This document shows positions 7,909-16,637 of a DNA stretch of 17,979 nucleotides, one piece after another; position 1 is the stretch's first letter; each line of letters opens with the position of its first letter. The position numbers were made by a program, and so were the translations under genes. Source of the DNA: Isohypsibius dastychi (taxonomy: Eukaryota; Tardigrada; Eutardigrada; Parachela; Isohypsibiidae). The DNA lies in NCBI GenBank assembly GCA_034696485.1, contig JAQIWT010000567.1, positions 1 through 17,979 on the forward strand. The letters run 5' to 3'. Below the pieces are notes generated by a model. The model was not told where the DNA came from. It saw only the letters and a list, made by a program, of their open reading frames with translations, and did not search any database.

Positions 7909-10868
7909 AAACTGCACCATTCTCGCTGAAATCCAAAGATAAACACGGTGATGTACCATCTCATTTTCGCTTCAGATTTTGTAATGTTATCAGTGTTCGC
8001 AATAAGTCTAGTGCCATCAGATTGTTTTGCAGCGCGGCTGATGTTACTGGATTTGTGGAAACGAGGGATGACGTGGATTTGACGGACCGGATGTTTGCCA
8101 ATCTTGTTTCTTTTAATGTATTCCGAAAGCCTCGTAATTAAAACGGTGGTGGAATTGCAGTCGTTACTCGGAAAAGTTTGAGAGGATATCGTCGTGAGGA
8201 TCTGGAAATTTTGGAACTTAAAGTCATGTTTGTTGAACTGCTTGTTTCTAATTTAGTTGTTTGCGTTTTTTATGGACCTCCTTGCTCCATTAGAGCCAAA
8301 CTTCCTGCTTTGTTGTCTCTTTTCAGGAACCTACCCCAGTCAATCCTGCAGAAGATGATCACAATGGGCGACTTCAACATTCCTGGAATTAACTGGATGA
8401 ATTCTACTGCAGACTCTGAACATTCCCAGTCTCTTTTGGATGCATGTGTGGAATTCGGCTTCAAAAAACTTGTTGATTTTCCAACGCGACAATCGAATAC
8501 CCTAGATCTGATATTTTTCCCCAGTCGCCTTCCGGTTCTTTCCATCGAGCCGATTTCACCTCCGACAGCAAAATGTGACCACGTTGGAATTCAGTTCCAA
8601 ATTTCCTCTAAAAGTCGTCCACCATCCCCTATCATCAAAAAAGTCTGGGAGTTTTTTCCAGACCGTGTCGTTCATTTTCAAGAGTTCATCCTAACCAACT
8701 CGCCCGAGTGCCTTCTAGTTTCAGATAATCCATCTAGTCAAGCTGAGCTTCTGGAAAAGATCGTTGTGGAAGCAGCCAGTGACATCCACAAGCTGAAAGA
8801 AGTGCGACTTAAACCGGGTTCTGTGTCCTATCCACCTTTTGTCTTGCGTTCAATGCAGAAGCACGATCGCATCTTCCGGAAATACCGTGCTTGTCCGGCA
8901 GGCGAATTCAAAGCAAAACTCCATGATAAATGGAAGGCTGCCAGCCGAGCTTCCGATAAATCCATCCGAAAGCTCAATTACCATCAAGTCATGGATGCTG
9001 CAACTTCCACGCGTAACCCTCGGAAATTTTGGAGTTTTGTGAAAAACTCCGTCGATCAAAAAATGATTCCTCCCATTAGATCTCTTACTGACGGAAAATT
9101 GGTTTTTTCAGACTCGGAAAAGGCGAATACCATATACCATCAATGAGTTTTTTCTGAGCTGTCAACAATCCTGCGAATCTCACTGCGTAATCGGATTCTC
9201 AACATCACCCGGCACGCCATCACGCCCCATCTGTGAGGCCGAAGTTCTCCGTGCCCTGAGACGTTTGAATCCTAACACATCAAGTGGTCCGTTCATCTCC
9301 ACCAACCGGCTTCTTGTCGAATGTGGACATTCCATAGTTCCAGCCTTGACTCGATTGTTTGATTCATGCTACCAGCGAGGAGTTTTCCCAGCCGGCTGGA
9401 AGAGATCTTTCATAACGCCAGTGCCCAAATCATCGGGAGATAAGACAACTTGCACTAATTATCGACCCATCGCATTACTTCATGTGTTATCTACAGTGTT
9501 TGAAAGTTGTATTGCAGGAAGAATCCAAAGCATCTGGATGTGAACCACCTGCTTTCTGAAGACCAGTTCGGTTTTCGAGCTAAGAGATCAACGGAACTTT
9601 TGTTGGCCACTACCGTTCAGACCTGGCTGGATACCATCAACTCTGGATATGACATCGATGTCATCTTCCTTGACTGCTCCAAAGCCTTCGACCGTGCCGA
9701 TCATGGGCGAATTCTGGAAAGCCTGGTAAAATTCGATCTTGATCCAAAGCTGGTTTGTCTAATTTCAGACTACCTGACCGGTCGAGACCAAGTGACTGTG
9801 GTGAACGGAAAAGAGTCTCGTCCGCTGGCCATCACAAGTGGTGTTCCGCAAGGATCTGTCCTTGGACCGTTGTTATTCAACTGCCTTACTAACGATTTCG
9901 GAGAAGTCATCTCCACTGGAAGCCGTGTAAGATTATTTGTTGACGATATCTGTCTTGCTCGTGTGATTTTCAGACCAGAAGATGAGGCTGTTCTCCAATC
10001 TGATCTTGTCGCAACTTGTTCATGGGCTTCAGCGAAAAAGCTAAGTTTCAACGCCGAGAAGTCCTATCATCTTCGTCTATCTGCCAAAAGGTCGCCCGGG
10101 AAACCAGTGTTGTCGTACAGCCTGAACTCTGTTGAGATTCCCTCTACAAGCACTGCCAAATATTTGGGAGTGCTACTGGACCATGATCTCTCCTGGAAAT
10201 CACACTCTCGACAGCTTTCTGTTAAAGCCAGCCAGAGAATGCGTTATATTCGAGCTTTGTTTCCTCGACATGCTTAGTGAGCTCGGATCACCATGTTTCA
10301 AAGCCTGGTCATGCCACTCCTTCACTGCTGCTCTACCATCAGCAACCCACATTCCGTTACCCTCATCGACGCCTTGGAGAATCCGATCAAATGTTTTTTG
10401 CGGAGTTTGAATCTTGCGCCTCCCCCGGATGACTCACGGGAAGTTCGATACTGTTCGCGTTTGAAGGATATTGGCTGGAGTCCGTTCATCCTTCGCCGGA
10501 TAAAGCTGTCACTCATCTTGGCCTACAAGCTCATCTTCCGGCTGATTCCACAAGGTGAATTGATTTTTCAATCTTATCAGTCAGGTGCCCCCACTTTTTC
10601 GATTGCAGGAAACACCAGAAGCCAAGCCCGACTAGACGCCCATCCAAAGCCGACATCTCGAATGCCGACCATTATCAATGGAATCATAATGGACTCATCG
10701 GACCGATCTTTCGCTTCGCTAACTGTGAGAATATGGAATGAACTTCCCTTTCAGTTTGATGACTACCGGAATCTTTGATCTTTCACATCGAAACTGGATG
10801 CCTTGGACTGGAAACAGCTCCCCTCAATCCCGGAAATGCTCTCAAAATATTCTGTCTTCCTTAACTAA
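7860..10868 (+). pseudogene. Retrotransposon ORF2: endonuclease and reverse transcriptase, inactivated
   Basis: About 1,000 codons of APE endonuclease then reverse transcriptase. Endonuclease marks: N in F-C-N-V-I-S-V-R-N, E in V-E-T, G-D-F-N (from 8364) and C-D-H in place of the usual S-D-H (near 8575). RT marks: N-Y-R-P-I-A (9459), Q-F-G-F-R-A-K-R-S-T, F-L-D-C-S-K-A-F-D (motif A), S-G-V-P-Q-G-S-V-L-G-P (motif B), F-V-D-D (motif C, where A-D-D is usual) and Y-L-G-V-L-L-D. Lesions: TAA at 8139-8141; a 7-base tandem duplication (ATACCAT at 9127-9133 and 9134-9140) that shifts frame; a one-base loss in an A-run near 9527-9529 that shifts it again; TAG-TGA at 10275-10280; TGA at 10776-10778. The final stop would be 10866-10868. 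The copy is dead but recent enough that its frames are easily followed. Confidence 0.88.
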
Positions 10869-10995
10869 CTCTTGTCAAGTTTTTTGTACGGCTGCTCTAC
10901 TCCGTTTTTCTTGACCTTGCGAAAGTCGCTGCTTTTAAACGGACGTGTTGTCTGATTGTGAGCGACGTTAAATCTTTAAACCAAACCAAACCAAA
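10869..10995 (+). other. 3' UTR and terminal AAACC repeat of the retrotransposon
   Basis: About 110 bases with a possible small stem (cgaaagtcg) lead to GCGACGTTAAAT and then AAACC repeated three times plus AAA (10978-10995). Short simple-repeat tails in place of poly(A) are typical of CR1 and related LINEs and mark where reverse transcription starts. Confidence 0.8.
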
Positions 10996-11491
10996 GTTGA
11001 AACATGCCCAAGATAAATTATTTCAAATGTTACTAAAATGATCTCCAGGGTTTTCTAGAAATATTCACATATGTTTATTTTGGCTTTAGCAATAAATATG
11101 CATTCACTGAATAATGATTAATCGAATTTATGAATATCAAAAGCCCTCGAGGACTTTTGCAGGTACATAAATGTTAATTATTCGCTAATTAGTAATTACT
11201 TGGTAATTTATCTGATCTTGACAGAGAGATTTTGTAATGGTATTCTGTGGTTATAATATAACCGTTATATCATTGCATCGACAGAAAAGAATGATTTTAA
11301 TGTTAATGATCGAGCCAGTTTGCTATCCGTGTATGAAATTCTATATGCCGATGAATAATTCCGTGGACGAGTTGAATTTCTCAGCATGAGTTACGAAATC
11401 TTCTAGATTGCGACTGAACGCATCTTGAAACTTCATCCATTACAATAATTGCTCCTTCAATTGCAATTGGATGATGGAAGAAGCTGGCTAG
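10996..11491. other. AT-rich non-coding segment
   Basis: No gene is seen. A 22-base near-perfect palindrome centred on CCTCGAGG lies at 11138-11159. A shorter palindrome, CAATTGCAATTG, lies near 11457-11468, just inside the right 62-base inverted repeat, so it may belong to that element's subterminal region. Confidence 0.45.
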
Positions 11492-11553
11492 AATGATTAT
11501 ATCCAAATGATTTTATAATGATTTATAGGATGGTTCATAATTGACGACCGCCA
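11492..11553 (-). repeat. Right copy of the 62-base inverted repeat (partner 5063-5124)
   Basis: The reverse complement begins TGGCGGTCGTCAATTATGAA and is 59/62 identical to the left copy. The bases immediately outside are TTAT (11554-11557), the same as outside the left copy. Together the pair bounds about 6.49 kb, of which roughly 4 kb is the nested retrotransposon. Confidence 0.75.
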
Positions 11554-11765
11554 TTATTAAATATGGTGAAAAGTGCTCATCCGAAGACGCGCATTTAGTA
11601 TATGTCGTAGATGAATAGGTACAAAGCCGGTCTTGACGCTAACACCGCCAGAGGCGTGTGGGCCTTCACGAAAGTTTTTGCACTTATCAATTAAGGCGCA
11701 CAATGATCGCCGACACTCTTTTCATAAATCAAGTAATCAAGGGTGACGTCGCAATGGTGCGTTTC

Positions 11766-11935
11766 AGTCCTGGCCCGTTTTTTTAACGGATGTCCCGTTA
11801 TTCCCGTTCATCCCGTTAATCCCGCTATTTTAACGGATTTCAACGGAACGGGAGACCGGTTTAACGGAACGGTAACGGAACGGGAAAATTAAATTAACGG
11901 AACGGGATTTTTTCTGGCGAAACGGAACGGTCACA
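11766..11935. repeat. CCCGTT / AACGGG iterated array, possible hAT-like end
   Basis: The array begins CAGTCCTGGCCCGTT. The first half (11775-11833) has about five CCCGTT-type units on the plus strand. The second half (11834-11935) has repeated AACGGAACGGG units, the same motif inverted. hAT elements often start with CAG and carry clustered short subterminal repeats that bind their transposase, so this could be one end, or a whole small foldback derivative, of such an element. No transposase frame and no matching opposite terminus were found. Confidence 0.55.
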
Positions 11936-12248
11936 TTACAATATTAGTGTTGAATAATACAATACTGCACTGATATTAAATATTCTAAATAAATGGCTTG
12001 GCTGAACTGAAACCTGCAAGAGCGAACAATATAACTTCAAGAGAAGTGCGCTCTGTCAATTAACTTGGTTGACGTGCAGCTTCGATTTTGTCAGTTTTTG
12101 TTTGTCTTGCTTTCTTGTTCCCAAAAAGAAATGTTTCTGACCGCGTGATAGCAATATATGGATAAATATCAATCTGGTATTTATCCATTCTAGTAAAAAA
12201 TTTCAGAATAACTCGAAAAGCTTACGGTAAAACGGTAAAGCTTAAGCA
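11936..12248. other. AT-rich spacer, no gene seen
   Basis: No protein-like frame. A local inverted pair around 12154-12188 (atggataaata / tatttatccat) forms a hairpin. It could be part of the neighbouring repeat element, but there is nothing to prove it. Confidence 0.4.
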
Positions 12249-12838
12249 GTGGACACCGACATTTTCAGAAAAACCTCAAAGTCCAAAAGTCCACCATATG
12301 TTTCGAACTACTATTTGTGCTTGGTGTACGCGGTAGAACTTAGTGTGGTAAATTATCTTTCAGTCACAGGTACCAAATGGGAAATTGACAGCAGAGCATG
12401 TCGAAAAAAATTTTTGAACATGCTGAAGGATAAAGAAAGTGCTCGTCCGGTATTTGGACCAAACGCCAGTGTTTTTGGTTCGCATGGCCGGCACTCCATC
12501 TGATCAACCGCAGCGATATTATGTTACCAACAAACAGACTTGATGTAGTCAACCTGGAAAAAAGAGTTCACAAAAATAGCGAATCTTTCCTTCCAACAAC
12601 AAGTAGTGCTTGTCGCGGATACGCGTATTCCCTGACAACAAGGACTTTGATTTGGTTGTACAACCAAAGTCCTAAATCCGAATCAAACTCGACATTGTTC
12701 AACCAACAGTTTTTAAGCGAACTGGCCTCTCACCACACATTGGTAACGACTCACTGGTGGTTGCACAACACTTCATTCTACAGTACAATCACCGGTCAGA
12801 TTCCTGCCAATATCCAATTCATTATGCAAACCCGGTGA
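12249..12838 (+). CDS. Two weak hypothetical frames (84 aa and 105 aa)
   Basis: The first frame (12249-12503) contains a segment after a good acceptor (ctttcagtcacag) reading W-E-I-D-S-R-A-C-R-K-K-F-L-N-M-L-K-D-K. The W and C-R-K-K-F pattern vaguely recalls Myb/MADF DNA-binding helices seen in transposon or regulatory proteins. The second frame (12521-12838) is Ser/Thr-rich with no motif. It overlaps a large palindrome at 12641-12673, which argues against coding. They do not join by an obvious intron. I report them as possible remnants with no assigned function. Confidence 0.2.
12641..12673. repeat. Nested palindrome
   Basis: The outer arms AGGACTTTG and CAAAGTCCT (12641-12649 and 12665-12673) enclose the inner perfect palindrome GGTTGTACAACC (12654-12665). 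The structure could extrude as a cruciform or fold in RNA. No function is evident. Confidence 0.65.
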
Positions 12839-13384
12839 AGCATGACGGAACTACCCGGTTCGGAACGAAAATAGTTACATAGTAGTACATAGTTACATAT
12901 GAAAAGATACACTGCTCTACTCTCCCGAGCCGAACTCGAGGGGCGAGGAGGCACTTGTATATGTATCTACGTATATACCCTCAGCCTTCGGCTGTCAGCA
13001 TATCGGCTTTTGCTGCAGCAGAGACAAAAGCCCCACGGAGGTCATTGATTTCAACTGACGAACTAGTAATCGCCTAGCTCTCTCAGCAGCGTGTCCGTAT
13101 TTCTACTGGGCTGATTAGTTCCAGAGATTCGTCACTCAATTTAGTGGGTAAGAGGAAGAAAGGAGCTTTCGTGATTGGAGACAAAAGCAATAAGCCGGAA
13201 GGGACGAGCTATTATTTTACCCGTCTTGGGTAATGAACAGAGCTTTCTGCTGCTACGTGCGACCCTGAGCTTTAAAAAATCGTTTCTTCCTCTCCTCTGA
13301 TATTTGCAACCGTTCACGCTGGATTCTGAGAAACAGCCACCATACAAGCACTAGAAAAATCCGTGTCGGACATCATTCTAAAAG
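12839..13384. other. Non-coding, several short inverted and direct repeats
   Basis: Near 12868-12896 the motif TAGTTACATA occurs twice. GGCTTTTG and CAAAAGCC near 13005-13033 form an 8-base stem around a palindromic CTGCAG. GAGGAAGAAA (near 13151) and TTTCTTCCTC (near 13286) are inverted partners about 130 bases apart. A similar TTTCTGCTACGT segment recurs at about 15961, so this stretch may share a repeat family with the 15.9-kb region. No gene is supported. Confidence 0.4.
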
Positions 13385-13404
13385 ATGGCAGCTCAAACTA
13401 CGTC

Positions 13405-13682
13405 TGAAACGAAGTGTGCCATTTGTTACCTCACAGCTTAGGTTTATTGGGCCCTAAAATCAAAAACAAATTATCAGTACGTGAATTTGTGATGAGAGCA
13501 GCAATCATCGATAAGGTAGTTGGAGAAAAAATAAGGACGATGAAAGATTCGTCACGCCCGTAAACCGGCAGGAGACCCAGCACATGCTCTCAAACAGGTT
13601 TCCAGCATTCTGCAGAAAAGTCGACAGAGCGAAGGAAGAACCCAACCCAGCCACTCTTACAGACGCAAAATGTCACCTTTAG
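13405..13682 (+). CDS. Candidate two-exon host gene fragment, unrecognised
   Basis: One frame ending at 13515 reads G-L-L-G-P-K-I-K-N-K-L-S-V-R-E-F-V-M-R and then A-A-I-I-D-K. A donor (gtagtt) and a 56-base intron (13516-13571, acceptor ccggcag) follow. The next exon, 13572-13682, reads E-T-Q-H-M-L-S-N-R-F-P-A-F-C-R-K-V and ends …D-A-K-C-H-L-stop, in phase. Intron length and phase match the better-supported introns elsewhere. Against it, another frame is open over 13533-13876 (R-T-I-K-R-I-L-D-H-Y-L-E-E-T-V-R-K-R-R-K), and both cannot be real. A short ATG frame at 13385-13441 (…K-C-A-I-C-Y-L-T-A) may be the 5' end. The family is unknown. Confidence 0.3.
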
Positions 13683-13849
13683 TGCCATGCCGAACTATTA
13701 AACGTATTTTGGACCATTACCTCGAGGAAACAGTCCGTAAGAGACGCAAGACCTACGCCTTCACGGAGTTCCTAATCCTGCATTATCCCGATCGAATCTC
13801 CAATTCAAAAGACACCGAATTTTCAAAAATAACCCTGATGGTGAATTTC

Positions 13850-13980
13850 AACCCGCCCCGAAACTCAAAACCATGAAACCCGAACCGAACCGAAATTATA
13901 AAATGTTCCCGAAAATTCCCGAACCAAAGCGCCAAATATTCCAAGACACCCAAAAATTTCGTGAACCAAATCCTGGACAA
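13850..13980. repeat. CCCGAA(C)-rich block, left
   Basis: Short units CCCGAACC, CCGAACCGAA, TTCCCGAAAATTCCCGAACC and similar recur on the plus strand. A comparable block with both orientations lies at 15320-15515. Clusters like this are typical of subterminal regions of hAT-type DNA elements. The two blocks could flank one element of about 1.6 kb, but clear terminal inverted repeats and target duplications were not found. Confidence 0.5.
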
Positions 13981-14457
13981 TCAATTTACTGAAATTGTTT
14001 CAAAATGACCCAAGTTTTTTCCCAGCTCAGCCTAAAGATTATCATTAAAGATATTTCGAGTTATCGGTAACTCAATTCAGTGCCGCAAAATTTGACAATG
14101 ATGTGCTAAAAATGAGTTACGATTACTCGGCCCGACGGCTCGGCGAGTCGATGATCCATCTGTGCCATAAGTGATCGTACTTCTACTAACACGAATACAC
14201 TACAGGTTATACATGGCGCCGTCGCGCGGCATAGCGCGAGTCACGCACCACTCTGCGTTACACCTGTAAGACTCTAGGCATTTAAACGCATCTCAGGACC
14301 GCGCTCAAAAATGAATCGATAAGCTGCGGTGGAGATGCAAGACTGAACGGATTATAATCGCGAGTAGCCGCAAGAGACCTTCATATGAGCTGCTGGCGAG
14401 ATGAGGCTAAGTGTGCATGTGGGGTACCGATAAAATGTGGTAAGAGATGACTCTTGA
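13981..14457. other. Spacer with a perfect small palindrome
   Basis: GAGTTA-TCGG-TAACTC at 14058-14073 is a clean hairpin. TACAGGT near 14202 and ACCTGTA near 14262 form a 7-base inverted pair around a CG-rich core (gcgccgtcgcgcggc). I tested this for a tRNA-like fold, but there is no B-box or acceptor stem. No gene is seen. Confidence 0.4.
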
Positions 14458-14593
14458 GATATGACTGAGGTGTCCTGCAACTGACTGTCAGGATATGACT
14501 GAGATGTCATGTAACTGACTTTCAGGATATGACTGAGATGTCATGAGATTGACTTTCGGCATATGACTGAGATGTCTTGTAACTGACATTAAA
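14458..14593 (+). repeat. 34-base tandem repeat, four copies
   Basis: Units lie at 14458-14491, 14492-14525, 14526-14559 and 14560-14593. All share ATATGACTGAG-TGTC near the start and TGAC in the second half. Units 2 and 3 are nearly identical, unit 1 is slightly diverged and unit 4 more so. A weak further copy may precede them. 34 is not a multiple of three, so the repeat is not coding in one frame. It is a minisatellite, possibly inside a mobile element. Confidence 0.85.
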
Positions 14594-14629
14594 GATCTGT
14601 CTGAGATTCGGTACAGATGCTCCGTTTGA

Positions 14630-14770
14630 TCTGGCCCTATAACACCTGAAAGTGTCGAACAACATGGCCCTGATATGCTGCTGATCTCAGTCCTAGACCC
14701 AAGTTCGGTTGAGTGCCTAGAAGGCCTACATGATCTGGTGGTACCCAAATTAACAGACAAAAACTTCTAA
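14630..14770 (+). CDS. Short protein-like open frame, unrecognised
   Basis: The stop-to-stop frame of 46 codons has globular composition (V-E-Q-H-G-P-D-M-L-L-I-S-V-L-D, then L-E-G-L-H-D-L-V-V-P-K-L) and ends K-N-F-stop. There is no good start, so it would be a last exon or a remnant. It directly follows the 34-base tandem repeat, with which it shares no sequence. An antisense frame is open over the same bases, so chance is not excluded. Confidence 0.2.
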   Translation, partial: SGPITPESVEQHGPDMLLISVLDPSSVECLEGLHDLVVPKLTDKNF

Positions 14771-15039
14771 GGGTCATGGTTTTTATTTCAGCTTGTTTTG
14801 CGACCGGGAAAAATCAGTACCGAAACAACAGATTCCAAAAGGCAATGGAGAAACAATAGTTCAGATGAATCAGACAACAAACACATTTCGTTCTGAAACT
14901 CTTGCACGGAAAACTTTGTTAAAAATCAGCGAATAACCAAAATGATTCATTCCTCGAATTTTTGAAACAACTGAGACGTTCTTAAGCTTCCGTACCAACG
15001 CGAGAAAAACTGGGATTTTATTTCTCATTTAAAGTATCA
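14771..15039. other. No feature seen
   Basis: AT-rich sequence with no protein-like frame, repeat or recognised signal. Confidence 0.4.
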
Positions 15040-15300
15040 GTGAAACTTATTCAATCGCTGCATTTTCAGCAGCATTCAATAATTGGCGAAATGCCTGTAC
15101 TTCAAATTCGTCTAGCTTCGTCAAGCTGGACCGGTGGCACCAACCCGCCAGCATGGGTATGGTTTATCTGGTTACTTATTACATCTGTGAATTCTGTAAG
15201 TTATCATCAGTGCGAGCAATTTTCATTCTGCAACCACCAGCAAAAGCCCGGCAACGTTTCAGTTCCGATTTCGTTTAACAAACTGTTCAGCGTTTCCTAG
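15040..15300 (+). CDS. Possible first exon of a glucosidase II alpha-like protein, truncated
   Basis: The frame is 86 codons, with ATGs at 15040 and 15091. The segment P-P-A-W-V-W-F-I-W-L-L-I-T-S-V-N-S looks like a signal peptide core. It is followed by C-E-Q-F-S-F-C-N-H-Q. From memory of the family, ER glucosidase II alpha subunits (GH31, N-glycan trimming) start their mature chain with a similar C-E-x-x-S-F-C motif directly after the signal peptide. The similarity is short, so this is a suggestion only. A good donor (gtaagt) also sits right after the signal-like part at 15197. No GH31 catalytic sequence follows; repeat-rich DNA begins at about 15305. It is either an isolated first exon whose gene continues outside the window or a fragment. 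Confidence 0.3.
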   Translation: MKLIQSLHFQQHSIIGEMPVLQIRLASSSWTGGTNPPAWVWFIWLLITSVNSVSYHQCEQFSFCNHQQKPGNVSVPISFNKLFSVS

Positions 15301-15302
15301 CA

Positions 15303-15515
15303 TGAAATTAAGTTGAAACTTAATTCCGGGAAAATATCCCCGAGTATCCGAAATTTTCGAACACGATCAAATAAACAAAACTCCCAAAGATCCCGAACCG
15401 AATTCAAATGTTTTCGACACGAAGATCTTCGGGATTTTAGGTAAACAACCTAATATTCGGTTCGGACTTCGGAGTATTGGGGAAAAGCGTCGGGTCGGTT
15501 TGGAAATTCGCTGTT
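15303..15515. repeat. CCGAA/TTCGG-rich block, right, with leading palindrome
   Basis: It starts with a near-perfect palindrome (attaagtt-gaaacttaat, about 15306-15323). It continues with scattered CCCGAACCGAA-type units and then their complements (ATTCGGTTCGGACTTCGGAG, GTCGGGTCGGTTT). A palindrome CGAAGATCTTCG lies near 15419. The motif matches the 13850-13980 block, so both may belong to one hAT-like family. Confidence 0.5.
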
Positions 15516-16430
15516 TTACGACTTACAATTCACAAAACTTTGAGTATTCTGTTGTTAGATAATTTCTGACTAAATCCACTGTTGATTTTCGGGTTTACTG
15601 CCAGCAAAAAAAAGAACAATGTCCAGTTATAAAATAAATCAATTCATAGTTATATAAGCACCAAATAAATTCAAAAATCGAACAGCATGAACTCCTGTTG
15701 AAACGATGAGTTCAAGTAGGAGTAGGTGGTAATGACCAGAGGGAACAGTAGGACGTTCTGCCCTAGGAGCAGGGAGTTACTGACAGAGGTACGGAGATAG
15801 CGCCGTAGGAGGGAAATTCTGCCGAGGAACATGGACTGAGAGTAGGGGATACTTACTTAGCCAAAGATTTCAGTCTTAATGCTCTGGGCATAACTGATCA
15901 TACGTGCCCAGATAGACAAAGTGAGTGCATGAGGGAGAGAGAGAGCCCTTCAACATCCTTTTTCTGCTACGTACAACCCTCTCTTCTTCCAGACTAGCCG
16001 CATCGCATGGGTTGGTTGGTTGAGTTAGCTGGTTGCACACGGAGCTTACAAGTCCGCTCGTGTTCGCCTATGGCGCAAAACAGCCACGGTAGTTGACCGT
16101 TATCATGAACTACGGTATTTCTTTCTTCGCTTGTGGTCTTTCCGAAACGTGGATTCGTTTTTAACTTCTTGAATTGATATCAGTTTATTGTTGGAGGTTT
16201 GAACAGGTAAGTTCCGTGCATTTGTTTTTGAAATTTCCGCAAAAGAGAAATTCATTTCGCTTTGCGGAATGTATGCTGTCGAGGATGGCTTGTCCGTGCC
16301 GTAACTACTGCGCATTTATGGTTCGCATTCACATCAAACTCCTATCGATTTCTGAGTGCAGAGCTTTTCATTTTGTTAATATTTTAAAAACATTCTCTAA
16401 CATGTTTTGATTGACTAAGATGTGCTTGAG
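15516..16430. other. Mostly non-coding; purine-rich tract and an isolated strong donor
   Basis: 15690-15860 is G/A-rich with repeated GTAGGAG-like words and no frame. A (GA)n run lies near 15933-15945. 15961-15990 resembles part of 13245-13300. At 16206 a sequence of consensus splice-donor quality (gaacag|gtaagt) follows a short open stretch. It could end a 5' untranslated or first exon (an ATG at 16106 opens a 19-codon frame only), but no downstream exon was identified before the foldback element. Confidence 0.4.
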
Positions 16431-16465
16431 ATGGATCCCAGCTTGCACTGCGAGGGGATCGGGTG

Positions 16466-16637
16466 TAACCGTTTTCTTGATCTCCCCGTATCTTGAACCC
16501 GGGGTTCACAAACCCCGTTTTTGTGAACCGATCACGGTTCATAAACCCCGTTTTCTTGAACCCCACCGTTTTTCTGAACCGATTCACAAAACCCGTTTTT
16601 GTGAACCTTAGGGCTCACAAACCCAGATTTCTTGAAC
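16466..16637 (+). repeat. Left arm of the foldback element
   Basis: It contains at least five alternating units of the type CACAAACCCCGTTTTTGTGAA and TTTTCTTGAACCCC. Its inner end is CTTGAAC (16631-16637), pairing with GTTCAAG at 17127-17133. Confidence 0.85.

Larger units (their letters stand above)
7018..10995 (+). mobile_element. CR1/Jockey-like non-LTR retrotransposon, ORF2 broken
   Basis: The element has the layout of CR1/Jockey-clade LINEs: ORF1 with a coiled coil and an RRM-like domain, overlapping ORF2 with an APE-type endonuclease followed by reverse transcriptase, and a short 3' UTR ending in a simple repeat. The 3' end is clear: after GCGACGTTAAAT, three AAACC units run to AAA at 10995. 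The 5' end is uncertain, and 7018 is only where the ORF1 frame opens. Such elements copy themselves by target-primed reverse transcription. The ORF2 lesions mean this copy cannot encode a full enzyme, though ORF1 is open. Plus-strand orientation, about 4 kb. Clade assignment is from motif memory, not phylogeny. Confidence 0.9.

Noticed and set aside
9770-10051. Minus-strand frames within the retrotransposon
   Set aside because: They are shadows of the reverse transcriptase frame, which has clear motifs.
14200-14275. tRNA-like or structured RNA around the CG-rich core
   Set aside because: There is no B-box, no 7-base acceptor stem and no anticodon arm; only a 7-base inverted pair.
14458-14593. 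CRISPR-like array
   Set aside because: The copies abut directly with no spacers, and the host is eukaryotic.
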